Assembly (NCBI RefSeq): GCF_015223055.1
Contig: NZ_JADFBX010000012.1
Location: forward strand, 62,001-126,000
Length of the DNA: 64,000 nt
Reading direction: 5' to 3'
Source of the DNA: Pedobacter sp. MC2016-24
GTDB lineage: Bacteria; Bacteroidota; Bacteroidia; Sphingobacteriales; Sphingobacteriaceae
The notes beneath the pieces were generated by a model. That model saw nothing but the letters and a program-made list of their open reading frames with translations, made no database searches and was not told where the DNA came from. Shown here one piece after another: positions 36,158 to 45,581 of the stretch. The position numbers were made by a program, and so were the translations under genes. The number at the start of each line of letters is the position of its first letter. Positions within the stretch are counted from its first letter, which is position 1.

Positions 36158-37228
36158 ATGACAATAAAAATAATTATTGCGGGCCTCGCTTTATCCTGCC
36201 TGCCGGGCATGGGTGGTTTTGCCCAACAAACCAAAGTATCGCTCAGTCTCCCTACTGCAGAGGGAAAGGCCTTGTACCTGACCAATGAGCAACGTAATTT
36301 CGCTGTTGAAATACCCTCAGACAGTAAAAGCAATTTCAAAGCCGCAGTAGATTTACCGGGCAGAGGATTCTATGCCATCGACCAGATCGGGGAAATTTAT
36401 CTTGAGCCAGGAAATGCGCTGCAGGTTATAGCCACAGCCCGGCAATCCTACCAGTTTAAAGGCAAACAAAGCAAAGAGAATGAAGTCTTATCTAGGCTCA
36501 AAGCAGTCAGAGCGACATTGCTGCCGCAAAACTCGATAATCAAAAATGCCCCGTCTTTTAACTTGCTGCAGCAACCGGTCCAGAAATTTGCCATCACAAT
36601 TCAAAGCTATAAAGACAGTGTGACCAAGCTGGTGTCTGCGTCGAAGAATATTTTTTTCCGTGAAATTGCCATGGGTGATGCGGATAGCTACTGTCGCGTC
36701 ATGCTGATGAATTTTGACAGGTTCCATGAAGCAGATTCCACATCTTACATCGCTTCACTGGATTTCATCAATAACGCAAAATCAAAAACGGATCCAAATT
36801 TCAGATTCAAAATGTACCGCGCCTTGTTGCTGCCTTTTATGGATGGTTTTCTGAACGAGGAAGATCGCCAGGCTGTGTATAAATTATATAACGACGGATT
36901 CCGGGCAAATGACCATAATTTGTTGCAAAACTCGACCTGGTATGCCATCATTTCCAGCCAAATGGCTCTTGCAGAAATACCAATAGACGAAAATAATCTG
37001 AAGGAAAGTTATCTCAGGAGACTTGCTGCTATTCCTTCGAAATTCCCGGATTCCACGCTTGCGGATTACCTCACCGGGCTGCAGGGCATTGAGTACCTGG
37101 ATGCGGCCCAGCAGGCCACGACAGATTTTGAATCTGCCTACGAGGTTTTGAAATCTGTATCCATGTCCGCACAGTCCAGAGCTATGATTGAAAGGGCTTT
37201 TCTACAAATGAAACGAAGACAATTATGA
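36158..37228 (+). CDS. Secreted DUF4369-like protein lacking a thioredoxin domain
   Basis: 356 residues with a signal peptide (MTIKIIIAGLALSCLPGMGGFAQ). It is a paralogue of the N-terminal two-thirds of the next gene: both contain a matched block (LPGRGFYAIDQIGEIYLEPG here, IPGKGIYNLSPIADLYLVPG there) and a similar helical region. It has no CxxC motif and stops where the thioredoxin domain would start. It overlaps the next gene by ATGA, so translation is coupled. The function is unknown; it might be a binding partner of the thioredoxin-bearing copy. Confidence 0.75.
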   Translation: MTIKIIIAGLALSCLPGMGGFAQQTKVSLSLPTAEGKALYLTNEQRNFAVEIPSDSKSNFKAAVDLPGRGFYAIDQIGEIYLEPGNALQVIATARQSYQFKGKQSKENEVLSRLKAVRATLLPQNSIIKNAPSFNLLQQPVQKFAITIQSYKDSVTKLVSASKNIFFREIAMGDADSYCRVMLMNFDRFHEADSTSYIASLDFINNAKSKTDPNFRFKMYRALLLPFMDGFLNEEDRQAVYKLYNDGFRANDHNLLQNSTWYAIISSQMALAEIPIDENNLKESYLRRLAAIPSKFPDSTLADYLTGLQGIEYLDAAQQATTDFESAYEVLKSVSMSAQSRAMIERAFLQMKRRQL

Positions 37229-38700
37229 AAAAATCAAATCTTATCCTGGCATTTCTGCTATTCGCAAATATAGCGTTTGCCCAAAAGATAACACTATCAG
37301 GTACTATCCGCTCCAACGATACTACATTAACGCTCAGCCATCAGATCAACGGGCTAAGCATAAAGATCCCTGTCCGGAAAGACAAATCCTTCAGCACAAC
37401 ATTAACTATCCCTGGTAAAGGCATATATAACTTAAGTCCGATCGCGGATCTTTACCTTGTGCCGGGCAGCAACATCCGCATCACACCCGCCGATACTTCA
37501 GGGTATAAATTTTCGGGACCGGGATCCCTGGAAAATACCATCATATCCTCGCTTTCTGAGGAACGGAAAATTCTGCCCATCGGAGGGGATATTGGTATAC
37601 GCTTTTCCGCATTGAACGATAAACCGTCTTATTTTCTGGATCTCCTGAGTACTTTTCAACAGAATGTCGCTGCAAAGGTTTCCAAATCTACCGATACATT
37701 TTTTGTGAAGATCATGAATGGACTGATCAGAAATTCCGCACAAAGTTTGCTTTCCACCTATCGCAAATATTACGGTTTCGATTCTTTGGTCATGCAGAAA
37801 ATGACAAAACCCAGAAAGGTTGGATATTATAAAAGTGTTGCTGATCAAATGAAATTATTGCAGTACCAAGCCGCTACAATTAGGGCTAACTTTCTTACCC
37901 CAGCGGATATTGCCACGATAGACGCGGCATATGAGAAGGATTTCAGCTGGAACGATGAACAGCTGTTTAAGGACGCCAGTCCTTACCGGAACCAGCTGAT
38001 CGATAAACTTTCAGAAATTCCCAAAAACAAGTACGGACAGAAGCTGGAGCCAGATGCAGAGGCAATCGAGGTGTTAAAGATCGTAGATGAAAAAATACAG
38101 CGTGATCTGATTAAAAACTTCGTGAAGGGAAATTTTGGCCTGATCTACTTAAAGTCAGGTAAAGACAAGCATCGTGTGGATTCCATCTACCAAATGCTTA
38201 GTAAATTGCAGCTATTACCTTTTGTCAAAGCGCAAATTGATGTCCAGTATAGTAATTACGCGAAGCTTAAGTTAGACCCTTCGGCACTGGATTTTTCTTA
38301 TAAAACAATAGATGATCAGGTGGTCACCTTAAAAGGCTTGAGAGGGAAGTATGTATATATTGATCTTTGGGCGACCTGGTGCATGCCCTGTAAAGCCGAA
38401 ATTCCTGCTTTGCAACAACTTGAAAAGGAATATCACGACAAGAACATTCACTTTGTGAGCATCTCCCTGGATAACCCGGGAGACAAACAAAAGTGGATAA
38501 ATTATGTGAAGGAAAACCAGCTGACTGGTATACAAATCATGGCGGATAAAGATTTTAGTTCTGAATTTATCCAAGCTTTTCAAGTCGTTTCCATCCCAAG
38601 ATTTATTTTGATTGCACCGGATGGCAAAATTATTTCAGCCAATGCTGACCGACCTTCCAATCCGGCACTAAAAATACAACTGAACAAATTATTGAATTAA
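37225..38700 (+). CDS. Periplasmic TlpA-like thioredoxin with long N-terminal region
   Basis: 491 residues with a signal peptide (MKKSNLILAFLLFANIAFAQ). The N-terminal region (about 20-340) is paralogous to the preceding gene. The C-terminal thioredoxin domain has WCMPC at 385-389 and a cis-Pro region VSIPRFILIAPDG. It probably acts as a thiol-disulfide enzyme on exported or imported proteins. It is followed by the M16 peptidase gene 10 bp later. Confidence 0.88.
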   Translation: MKKSNLILAFLLFANIAFAQKITLSGTIRSNDTTLTLSHQINGLSIKIPVRKDKSFSTTLTIPGKGIYNLSPIADLYLVPGSNIRITPADTSGYKFSGPGSLENTIISSLSEERKILPIGGDIGIRFSALNDKPSYFLDLLSTFQQNVAAKVSKSTDTFFVKIMNGLIRNSAQSLLSTYRKYYGFDSLVMQKMTKPRKVGYYKSVADQMKLLQYQAATIRANFLTPADIATIDAAYEKDFSWNDEQLFKDASPYRNQLIDKLSEIPKNKYGQKLEPDAEAIEVLKIVDEKIQRDLIKNFVKGNFGLIYLKSGKDKHRVDSIYQMLSKLQLLPFVKAQIDVQYSNYAKLKLDPSALDFSYKTIDDQVVTLKGLRGKYVYIDLWATWCMPCKAEIPALQQLEKEYHDKNIHFVSISLDNPGDKQKWINYVKENQLTGIQIMADKDFSSEFIQAFQVVSIPRFILIAPDGKIISANADRPSNPALKIQLNKLLN

Positions 38701-38710
38701 GATAGCGAAG

Positions 38711-41512
38711 ATGTATCTCATAAAATTACGAAATATGCTGCTCGTGGTCCTTCTGCTGGCTGTACAAGTTGCCTTCGGACAACAACTAATCCCCGTCGAT
38801 CCAAAGGTTAAAACTGGAAAATTATCCAATGGCTTCACTTATTTTATCCGCCAGAATCAGCATCCAGAAAACAGGGTTGTGATGTACCTGGTAAATAAGG
38901 TAGGTTCAATCCTTGAAACTGATGAGCAACTGGGACTGGCTCATTTTATGGAACACATGAGTTTCAATGGAACCACCCATTTCCCCAAGAACGAACTGGT
39001 AGACTACCTTCAAAAGGCTGGTGTACGCTTCGGTGCCGACCTGAATGCTTATACCGGATTTGAGGAGACGGTTTATGAATTGCCCATTCCAACTGACCGT
39101 CCCGGATTGCTGGATAATGGCATCCGGATTATGCGTGATTGGGCCAATAGTGCTTTACTTGATCCCTTGGAGATCGATAAAGAAAGAGGTGTAATCCTGG
39201 AGGAAAAACGGCTTAAAAAAAGCGTAGCGGAACGACTGCGCGAACAATATTTCTCTGTGATCCTCAACGGCTCCCGCTATGCCTCTCGCTTACCGATAGG
39301 TACCGACGAGGTCCTGAAGCACTTCAAGCCTGCAACCCTTGAACGTTTTTACCAGGATTGGTACCGTCCCAATCTTCAGGCAATCATTGTAGTGGGAGAT
39401 ATAGATCCAGCGCATTTAGAAAGTGTCATTAAGAAAGAATTTTCCGGTCTTAAAAATCCGGTATCGGAAAAACCACGGCCAAGCTATTCCATTCCCCTGA
39501 ATAACAAAAATCAATTCATTTCATTGACAGACAAGGAACAGACTTCTACACAAATTGAAGTTCTTATCAAGCAACAAGCTTTAAAAGTAAGCACGGTAGG
39601 GGATTATCGGCAGCTGATTATGCGATCACTGTGCAATCAAATGCTCAAAAGCAGATGTGATGAGATTATGCTCCGTGCAGATGCACCATTCCTACAGGCT
39701 AATATGGGAATTAATTCGTTTCTTGGCGGATTAGACGCCTTCAGTTTGAGCATTACCGCCCGTCCCGGAGCCCTAGAAAGTGGATTTAAGGCAGCATGGG
39801 TTGAAGTTACCAGACTGAAGCAATTTGGCTTTACAGCTCCCGAACTGGACAGGGCCAAAAAAAGTTTTCTCGTGAGTATGGAATCTGCATGGAAAGAACA
39901 GGATAAAACTGCTTCTGAGAAATATGCCAAAGAATACGTACAGTTATTCCTGAACAATGTCGCGGCACCTGGTATTGAAAAAGAATACGAACTCACCAAA
40001 AAGGCATTGCCTGAGATCACTCTGGAAGAAATGCATCAATTTGTCCTGCGTGCTATCAAAGACGTCAACCGAGACATTATGATTATGGCGCCTGAGCGCG
40101 AAAAAGCCGGACTGCCCAGCCAGGAACGCGTGGATTCCTGGATCAAAGCGATTGAACTTCAAAAACAGGTTGCTTATACAGAGGGAGTTACCATGAAGGA
40201 TCTTTTAATTCAGCAACCAACTGCTGGAACCATCGTTAGCGAATCATTCAATAAAGAGATTGGATTTACGAAAATTACCATGAAAAATGGTCTGACCGTA
40301 TTTTTGAAAAAAACAGCGTTTAAAAATGATGAGATTTTGTTTACTGCATTTGGCAAAGGCGGAACATCTGTTTATGATATTAAGGATTACCAGTCGGCAG
40401 CGAATGCCGCAAATCTCATTCCTGCTGCCGGTATCGGCAACCTCAACAGCTCCGAACTTCAAAAATACCTGTCAGGCAAAAAACTGCAGGTAGTCCCTTA
40501 TATCAGCTACCTCACCCAGGGAATATCCGGTAGTTCAGGAAATCAAGATCTGGAAACAGCTCTGAAGCTGACTCATGCGTATTTTACCGAAGCCCGAAAT
40601 GACAAAGCCATATTCGAGTCTATAATTGAGCGTAGTAAGGCTACAATTGTCAATCGGGGTAGTGACCCAAACAGTGTCTTTCAGGATAGTTCCCTTGCGC
40701 TCATTTATGCCAACCATCCCCGGATGGGAGGCCCAACACTGCATAAGCTCTTACAGATTGATAACGATAGGGCCTATACTATTTTTAAAGAACGTTTTTC
40801 CGATGCCGCTAATTTCACCTTTATATTCGTAGGTAGCATCGATACCGTTACGATAAGACCCTTGCTGGAAAAATACCTGGGTAGCCTGCCTGCTACCAAT
40901 GCTCGTGAACAGTTCAAAGACCGGGGCATTGTTCCTGTGACCGGTCGGCTCAGCAAAAATATTTACAAGGGTAGGGAACAAAAGGCCACTGTGAACCTGT
41001 TGTTCTCAGGAGCCTATAGTTATGGGCTTGAGGAAAATGTGCAGATGGCCGCTTTGAAAGAGGTGCTTCAGATCAGGATAATGGAAAGGTTGCGTGAAGC
41101 AGAGAGCGGTGTATATTCCCCACAGGTAACGATCACCGGAACCAAATATCCCAAAGCTGTTTATCAATGTCAAATTACCTTTGGATGTGCTCCGGAAAAT
41201 GTTGATAAACTGATCTCCTCTGCACTAGATGAGATTAAAAGGTTAAAAAACGACGGGCCGTCTCAAATCGATGTGGATAAGTGGAAAGCGGAATTCCGTC
41301 GCACTTTGGAAACACAGCGGCAGACCAATATTTACTGGCTGTCTAAAGTGAGTACCTACCTGCAGAACGACCTGAGCTTGACATCTTCAGATTTCAACAA
41401 TGCAATCGTAGATAAGATTACCCCTCAAACTGTCCGGGAAGCTGCAAACCTTTATTTCAATGACAAGAACTACATCAGATTAACCTTACTTCCAGAGAAA
41501 GAAAATCATTAA
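38711..41512 (+). CDS. M16-family zinc metallopeptidase, exported
   Basis: 933 residues with a signal peptide (about 1-25). The inverted zinc motif HxxEH is at residues 78-82 (HFMEHMSFNG), with the third ligand Glu near residue 158 in DKERGVILEE. Two M16 halves are present; the second (about 500-930) lacks the motif, as is normal for pitrilysin-like two-domain enzymes. Such proteases degrade medium-length peptides. At the end of the SusCD operon it suggests that peptides are the imported substrate (inference). Confidence 0.93.
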   Translation: MYLIKLRNMLLVVLLLAVQVAFGQQLIPVDPKVKTGKLSNGFTYFIRQNQHPENRVVMYLVNKVGSILETDEQLGLAHFMEHMSFNGTTHFPKNELVDYLQKAGVRFGADLNAYTGFEETVYELPIPTDRPGLLDNGIRIMRDWANSALLDPLEIDKERGVILEEKRLKKSVAERLREQYFSVILNGSRYASRLPIGTDEVLKHFKPATLERFYQDWYRPNLQAIIVVGDIDPAHLESVIKKEFSGLKNPVSEKPRPSYSIPLNNKNQFISLTDKEQTSTQIEVLIKQQALKVSTVGDYRQLIMRSLCNQMLKSRCDEIMLRADAPFLQANMGINSFLGGLDAFSLSITARPGALESGFKAAWVEVTRLKQFGFTAPELDRAKKSFLVSMESAWKEQDKTASEKYAKEYVQLFLNNVAAPGIEKEYELTKKALPEITLEEMHQFVLRAIKDVNRDIMIMAPEREKAGLPSQERVDSWIKAIELQKQVAYTEGVTMKDLLIQQPTAGTIVSESFNKEIGFTKITMKNGLTVFLKKTAFKNDEILFTAFGKGGTSVYDIKDYQSAANAANLIPAAGIGNLNSSELQKYLSGKKLQVVPYISYLTQGISGSSGNQDLETALKLTHAYFTEARNDKAIFESIIERSKATIVNRGSDPNSVFQDSSLALIYANHPRMGGPTLHKLLQIDNDRAYTIFKERFSDAANFTFIFVGSIDTVTIRPLLEKYLGSLPATNAREQFKDRGIVPVTGRLSKNIYKGREQKATVNLLFSGAYSYGLEENVQMAALKEVLQIRIMERLREAESGVYSPQVTITGTKYPKAVYQCQITFGCAPENVDKLISSALDEIKRLKNDGPSQIDVDKWKAEFRRTLETQRQTNIYWLSKVSTYLQNDLSLTSSDFNNAIVDKITPQTVREAANLYFNDKNYIRLTLLPEKENH

Positions 41513-41688
41513 TCAGTAAGCGTAGGAAGCTTTCAAAAAAGGTCAATTTTTTTTATATTATCCAACATCAATTTTATGACATGGAAAGCAAATCAAATTT
41601 ACTCCATTTAGTTTCCTTAGAATTACAAAATTAAATCACCTTGAATAATCTAAACTTTTCAAAACTGATTGTTGTTGGGGGTGTTTAA

Positions 41689-42237
41689 ATGATATCTTTA
41701 AACATGTTTAGCATACGACCCATAACAGATATTAAGATTGACCTTTTGGTAAATCATGAGGTTTCTAGGAATTTTCCGAGATTGCTGGATTTTCCTTTTG
41801 TTGAGCTGTACCGGGAAATTGCTACGCACATTAAAACTGTAGAGATTTCTTCGGAGTGTATTTTGTTTGACAGTGTGCAGTCGTATAACGAAACGATGGG
41901 TTTTGCTGATCCGGATTATTGGTCAGCAGAGTCGTCATCTGAGGAAATTGCTGAGTTTTGGGTGTTCGGACAAAATGGGCAGGGGGATCTTTGGTTATTT
42001 GACAAAAAAGATCAAGTTTATTTTTTTGACCATAACCTGGAGCAAATGTGCCGAAACAATTTTTTAGATCTGGGTTTGAATTTTGGACGCTGGTTGCAGT
42101 TTGCCCAACTGAACAAGCAACTGGATATTATTTACGACATGGAAAATGAAATCAGTGAAGGGCTTAGGCAGGAGTACCGGAGCAGGTTGAATGCGCTCAG
42201 TGAGCTGTTATTGCTTAACTATCCTTTTGAGCTATAA
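41689..42237 (+). CDS. SUKH (SMI1/KNR4)-like protein
   Basis: 182 residues, soluble. The middle segment FWVFGQNGQGDLWLFDKKDQ, followed by YFFDHN, resembles the SUKH core in which a glycine-rich G-x-G-D/E turn precedes a short beta pair. SUKH proteins often act as immunity proteins against polymorphic toxins, but no toxin is seen nearby. An alternative start at 41704 is possible. The 176 bp before it hold no clear signal. Confidence 0.55.
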   Translation: MISLNMFSIRPITDIKIDLLVNHEVSRNFPRLLDFPFVELYREIATHIKTVEISSECILFDSVQSYNETMGFADPDYWSAESSSEEIAEFWVFGQNGQGDLWLFDKKDQVYFFDHNLEQMCRNNFLDLGLNFGRWLQFAQLNKQLDIIYDMENEISEGLRQEYRSRLNALSELLLLNYPFEL

Positions 42238-42358
42238 CCAGCGCTACTTATTAGCCATTTCTTTTGTTTGAAGCTTAGATTGGGATTTGGGCTGCTCCAA
42301 TAATAGATGGGGTTAAAACCATCGTCCCTAAATATTGTTCCTTTATAAAGAGCATCCT

Positions 42359-42730
42359 ATGTTAACGAAAATTGATAACCTGCCTGAATACGTTTTAGGC
42401 GTTCGCGCTACCGGCGAAGTAGATAAAAATGATCTGGATAATGTGTTGCTTCCAGGATTGAAAGATTTGACTGACCGATATGGTGAGATTTATTACCTGC
42501 TGGTGTTAGAGACTCCAGTGGAAAATTTTACTGCCGGAGCTTGGTGGAAGGATCTGGTGGCTGGGATTAAACACCTATCTAGTTGGAAGAAAATGGCCAT
42601 TGTTACCGATCAGAAAGCTGTAGAAAAATTTACAGACCTTTTCAGTTACGTGAGTCCGGGTGATGCGAAGGGATTTGAATTGTCCGAACTCGGTGAAGCC
42701 ATTAGCTGGGTAAGTCTTAAATCCGAATAA
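42359..42730 (+). CDS. SpoIIAA-like (STAS-related) protein
   Basis: About 123 residues from MLTKIDNLPEYVLGV; the alternative start at 42335 would add eight residues. It matches the PF11964 layout: a short beta strand GVRATGEVDKNDLDNVLLPG, then YGEIYYLLVLE, then SSWKKMAIVTDQKAVEKF. The role in this family is unclear, possibly stress-related binding. Confidence 0.7.
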   Translation: MLTKIDNLPEYVLGVRATGEVDKNDLDNVLLPGLKDLTDRYGEIYYLLVLETPVENFTAGAWWKDLVAGIKHLSSWKKMAIVTDQKAVEKFTDLFSYVSPGDAKGFELSELGEAISWVSLKSE

Positions 42731-42739
42731 TAAACAGAT

Positions 42740-42838
42740 ATGAAACATACCTATTTTTTATTGCTGCTGATTTGTTCCTTCAGTACTTATGCGCAAATGT
42801 ACTGCAGCTACAATAAAACATCAAAAGATAAATATTGA
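42740..42838 (+). other. Orphan signal-peptide ORF (32 aa)
   Basis: An ATG followed by a full signal peptide (MKHTYFLLLLICSFSTYAQ), then only 13 residues (MYCSYNKTSKDKY) before the stop. It starts 9 bp after the SpoIIAA-like gene. It may be a genuine tiny exported peptide or the stub of a lost secreted-protein gene. Confidence 0.35.
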
Positions 42839-42877
42839 TGAGATCAGGGCAAAGATCTTATCAAATATTAAAAGCCT

Positions 42878-43396
42878 ATGAAAGAATTACTATTTAAGGA
42901 TTGGGAAAGTTTATGGCACGTAGCTGTTTGCGCGCTTTTGGCCTATTTAATTTTATTTTTATTTATCCGTATCTCCGGCAAAAGAACGCTCGCTAAGCTA
43001 ACCGCCTTTGATTTTGTGGTGACTGTCACGCTAGGCTCCACTTTGTCCTCTATGGTATTGGGAAAAGTTACATTAGCCGAAGGTGCGGCAGCACTCGCCA
43101 TCATCATCGGCCTCCAGTATATTTTGGCCTGGACGGCCAAAGAATCCAGTACCCTGGAAAAAATCATCAATTCCTCTCCAACAATGGTCTTTTATCGTGG
43201 TGAATTTTTAGAGGAGGCTATGAAAAAAGAAGTTCTGACCCGCGAGGAAATTTACTCAGAAATCCGTAAGTACCGAATGCTTGACGTCGATCAGGTGGAA
43301 GCAGTCATCATGGAGCTGAATGGTGAACTTACGGTAATCAAAAAATCGACAAGCTCCGGGCATACCTCTCTTGAGGACATTGACAAGGACGAATGA
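42878..43396 (+). CDS. DUF421/YetF-like membrane protein
   Basis: 172 residues. The N-terminus has about three transmembrane helices (about 12-35, 45-62, 68-86) with the typical RISGKRTLAKLTAFDFVVTVTLGS segment. The soluble C-terminal domain (about 100-172) has the family pattern LTREEIYSEIRKYRMLDVDQVEAVIMELNGELTVIK. YetF-like proteins are thought to sit in the cytoplasmic membrane; their role is not established. It is followed by two unrelated small genes on the same strand. Confidence 0.9.
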   Translation: MKELLFKDWESLWHVAVCALLAYLILFLFIRISGKRTLAKLTAFDFVVTVTLGSTLSSMVLGKVTLAEGAAALAIIIGLQYILAWTAKESSTLEKIINSSPTMVFYRGEFLEEAMKKEVLTREEIYSEIRKYRMLDVDQVEAVIMELNGELTVIKKSTSSGHTSLEDIDKDE

Positions 43397-43511
43397 GCGA
43401 GATCCAAAATAAAAGTCTGACTGGAAATAAATAACGGCAAAAGCGCCGCAGGAAGCAATTGGGTTATACAAATAGTAATTTTCATAAAACGATTAAAAAG
43501 CAGAAAATAAG

Positions 43512-44279
43512 TTGGATCAGCAGAATAAAACCATTTTTAGATTCCTGGCTTTTATAGCAATAGTTTTCCTTCTTTTACCAGCGAATAATTTTCTATCAGG
43601 AAATAAAATCATACAGGTAATTGGCAATTGGATCTATCTCGTTCCTGTGATAATCATTGCAGTAATTATCGGCGTTGGAATAAAAAAGCTATTGGATAAG
43701 CACTTAATTATGGAGCTTGTTAAAAAACAATATCGAAGAGATATAGCCTTACAAAAAACAATCAAGGTAGATTATAAAGTAATAGTCAGCTTAATTATCC
43801 TGGCAGTAATCCAATTTTATCTATGCTTTTCAACAATGAATAAAGGTGATGGGGTACAGTTTTCGTATTTTGGGATATTATTTTTTTCAAGCACTTTACG
43901 TTTGGTCCCTGATGCAGCCAGTAATGAAAATTTGGGCAGATTGGGAGCCATTTTTCTAACTGTGGCCTTTTCTGTCTTTATAATTGGTCTTTATATTTTT
44001 AATCCTACAACAGAAATTTTATACATCATTGTAGCAAGCTACATAAACCTTGCCTATCATTTGCTTTTTGCCGATAAAAAGCAAATTGCAAGAAATACCA
44101 CTAGAGGGGGCTGTATGATGTTGATCTTCATTTTACTCATTGTTGTAGCGAGCCTTATTTCAATCAATTCAAACCTGTTCGTCAATTTCTCAAAAGATTA
44201 TAATACCTACTATTTCTTTAATGGAATTTATTTCTTAGCAGCTGGTTGGATTGAATATACTGCTCAAAAACAAGTCTGA
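43512..44279 (+). CDS. Multi-pass membrane protein of unknown function
   Basis: 255 residues from a TTG start, with about seven predicted transmembrane helices. Two stretches of note: the cytoplasmic basic loop KKQYRRDIALQKT (about 71-83) and a C-terminal SINSNLFVNFSKDYNTYYFF segment. No known family was recognised. A weak start codon and the small intergenic space leave the exact N-terminus uncertain. Confidence 0.55.
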   Translation: MDQQNKTIFRFLAFIAIVFLLLPANNFLSGNKIIQVIGNWIYLVPVIIIAVIIGVGIKKLLDKHLIMELVKKQYRRDIALQKTIKVDYKVIVSLIILAVIQFYLCFSTMNKGDGVQFSYFGILFFSSTLRLVPDAASNENLGRLGAIFLTVAFSVFIIGLYIFNPTTEILYIIVASYINLAYHLLFADKKQIARNTTRGGCMMLIFILLIVVASLISINSNLFVNFSKDYNTYYFFNGIYFLAAGWIEYTAQKQV

Positions 44280-44336
44280 TTTTAAAACATTCTATGGTTG
44301 CTGATGTTCTCCCAATGCAACTAAAATCTATAGGTT

Positions 44337-44573
44337 ATGGGAATACAAAATTCAAATTTAAAGGCTGGCTTTTCTGATCAGATTCCTGGTCCATCTGGTG
44401 CTGAGGTTGATCTGGATGGTGTACGCAAAAGTTCCAATTTGTATCCGCTTGATGAGGACTTAAATAGAGCGGGAAGTGAGGGGCATGAAGATGAGGATCT
44501 GGGTATTAATTCTGATGGAACGAATCCTGGTACCGAATATCTGCCGCCGCTGAATGAGCTTGGTGAAGCGTGA
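44337..44573 (+). CDS. Small acidic protein (78 aa)
   Basis: Acidic, Gly/Asp/Glu-rich and probably disordered (EDLNRAGSEGHEDEDLGINS), without a signal peptide. No family was recognised. It could be a genuine small protein, as similar short acidic ORFs occur in Pedobacter-like genomes, but this is from general experience only. Confidence 0.45.
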   Translation: MGIQNSNLKAGFSDQIPGPSGAEVDLDGVRKSSNLYPLDEDLNRAGSEGHEDEDLGINSDGTNPGTEYLPPLNELGEA

Positions 44574-44592
44574 TTTTGGTTTGATAGTGGGC

Positions 44593-44850
44593 TTATAGCA
44601 CCTGGTCGTTGGGCTTGGGCTCGTTATTGAGCAGGTTTTCTTTTTGCTTTCTTAATTCTTCTAATCTTTCTACGAATTTACGCTATAACCGACAGAGATG
44701 ATCAAATCGAGATTGTAATGACTAATTTCTCTTTTAATAGTTCTTGAAACTTCAGTTTGAACTTGTGCAAACTTTGCACAAGTTGAAGCTTCTTCTAATT
44801 CAATGCCAACTGATCTAATAATTCCGTATGTTCGTCTTATATAACGCTTT
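44593..44850 (-). pseudogene. RhuM-family protein remnant
   Basis: On the minus strand one frame reads RTYGIIRSVGIELEEAS, CAKFAQVQTEVSRTIKREIS and HYNLDLIISVGYSVNS, the conserved centre of RhuM-type proteins, then stops. After a frame shift the strand continues as RKFVERLEELRKQKENLL to a stop at 44593-44595, a coiled C-terminal tail. The N-terminal start and about half of the gene are missing. The 3' tail may derive from RhuM or from another protein. Confidence 0.65.
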
Positions 44851-44853
44851 ACT

Positions 44854-45378
44854 ATGGAAGAAAAAGAACACCTTCAAAACAGCCCTCAGAAATTATCTGG
44901 TTTAATAACTGAACCGCTTATTGCTGCAATTGCTGCCAATAACAAAATGGCTAAAGCACAAACAGATTTCATGCTTGAAACTTGTTTCACTAAAGATGAT
45001 GCGGGTCAGTATAAACCTGTTATGATTGAAATGACATTAACGCGCGGGGTAATTGCTGCGGGTACAACTGAAAATTCTGAACCAACCATTCAAAATATAG
45101 ACACCAGGTTCAGTATACCGTTGCTAACGATTGTTCCTTTGAATAGCTTGGCCGTAAATGAAATAACTTTGAATTTTGACGTAGAAGTAAAAGGTGTAAT
45201 GAATGAGGGGGGCAAGGGTGGAGAAGAACTTTATGGAATCGTGTCTGGCGAAAAGGCTGCAGGTAGGCCAATACTTTCATTTGCCATTCATACTGCGCAA
45301 TTGCCATTACCTAGAGGTGTAAATGCGTTGATTGAGGCTTTTAGCCAAAGTATTTCGCCGATTAATCTTCCACAATAG
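44854..45378 (+). CDS. DUF2589-family protein
   Basis: 174 residues. The DUF2589 pattern shows in the conserved core RFSIPLLTIVPLNSLAVNEI followed by LNFDVEVKG. It has no signal peptide. The function of the family is unknown. It is the first gene of a three-gene operon (9-bp gap to the zinc-ribbon gene). Its start overlaps the edge of the RhuM relic on the other strand. Confidence 0.8.
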   Translation: MEEKEHLQNSPQKLSGLITEPLIAAIAANNKMAKAQTDFMLETCFTKDDAGQYKPVMIEMTLTRGVIAAGTTENSEPTIQNIDTRFSIPLLTIVPLNSLAVNEITLNFDVEVKGVMNEGGKGGEELYGIVSGEKAAGRPILSFAIHTAQLPLPRGVNALIEAFSQSISPINLPQ

Positions 45379-45387
45379 TATCATGTC

Positions 45388-45576
45388 ATGAAAGTAGAAC
45401 AACGAATTCCCTGTCCAAATTGCTCAACCTTAATTCCATTTGATACCGCCCAACTGTTGTTGGGGGTGAATTTTGAATGTCCGAACTGCCATTCTAAAAT
45501 TGGTTTAGCCACTGAGTCAAATACCATTGTCGAAAAAGCCGTACAAAAGCTTGAGAACATCAAAAAAACAAAGTAA
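45388..45576 (+). CDS. Zinc-ribbon mini-protein (62 aa)
   Basis: Two CxxC pairs, CPNC (residues 9-12) and CPNC (about 31-34), fit a single zinc ribbon with a C-terminal helix rich in Lys. Proteins of this type are found beside many unrelated systems as adaptor or nucleic-acid-binding units. It lies in an operon between the two DUF2589-like genes, with 9-bp and 5-bp gaps. Confidence 0.75.
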   Translation: MKVEQRIPCPNCSTLIPFDTAQLLLGVNFECPNCHSKIGLATESNTIVEKAVQKLENIKKTK

Positions 45577-45581
45577 TAATA

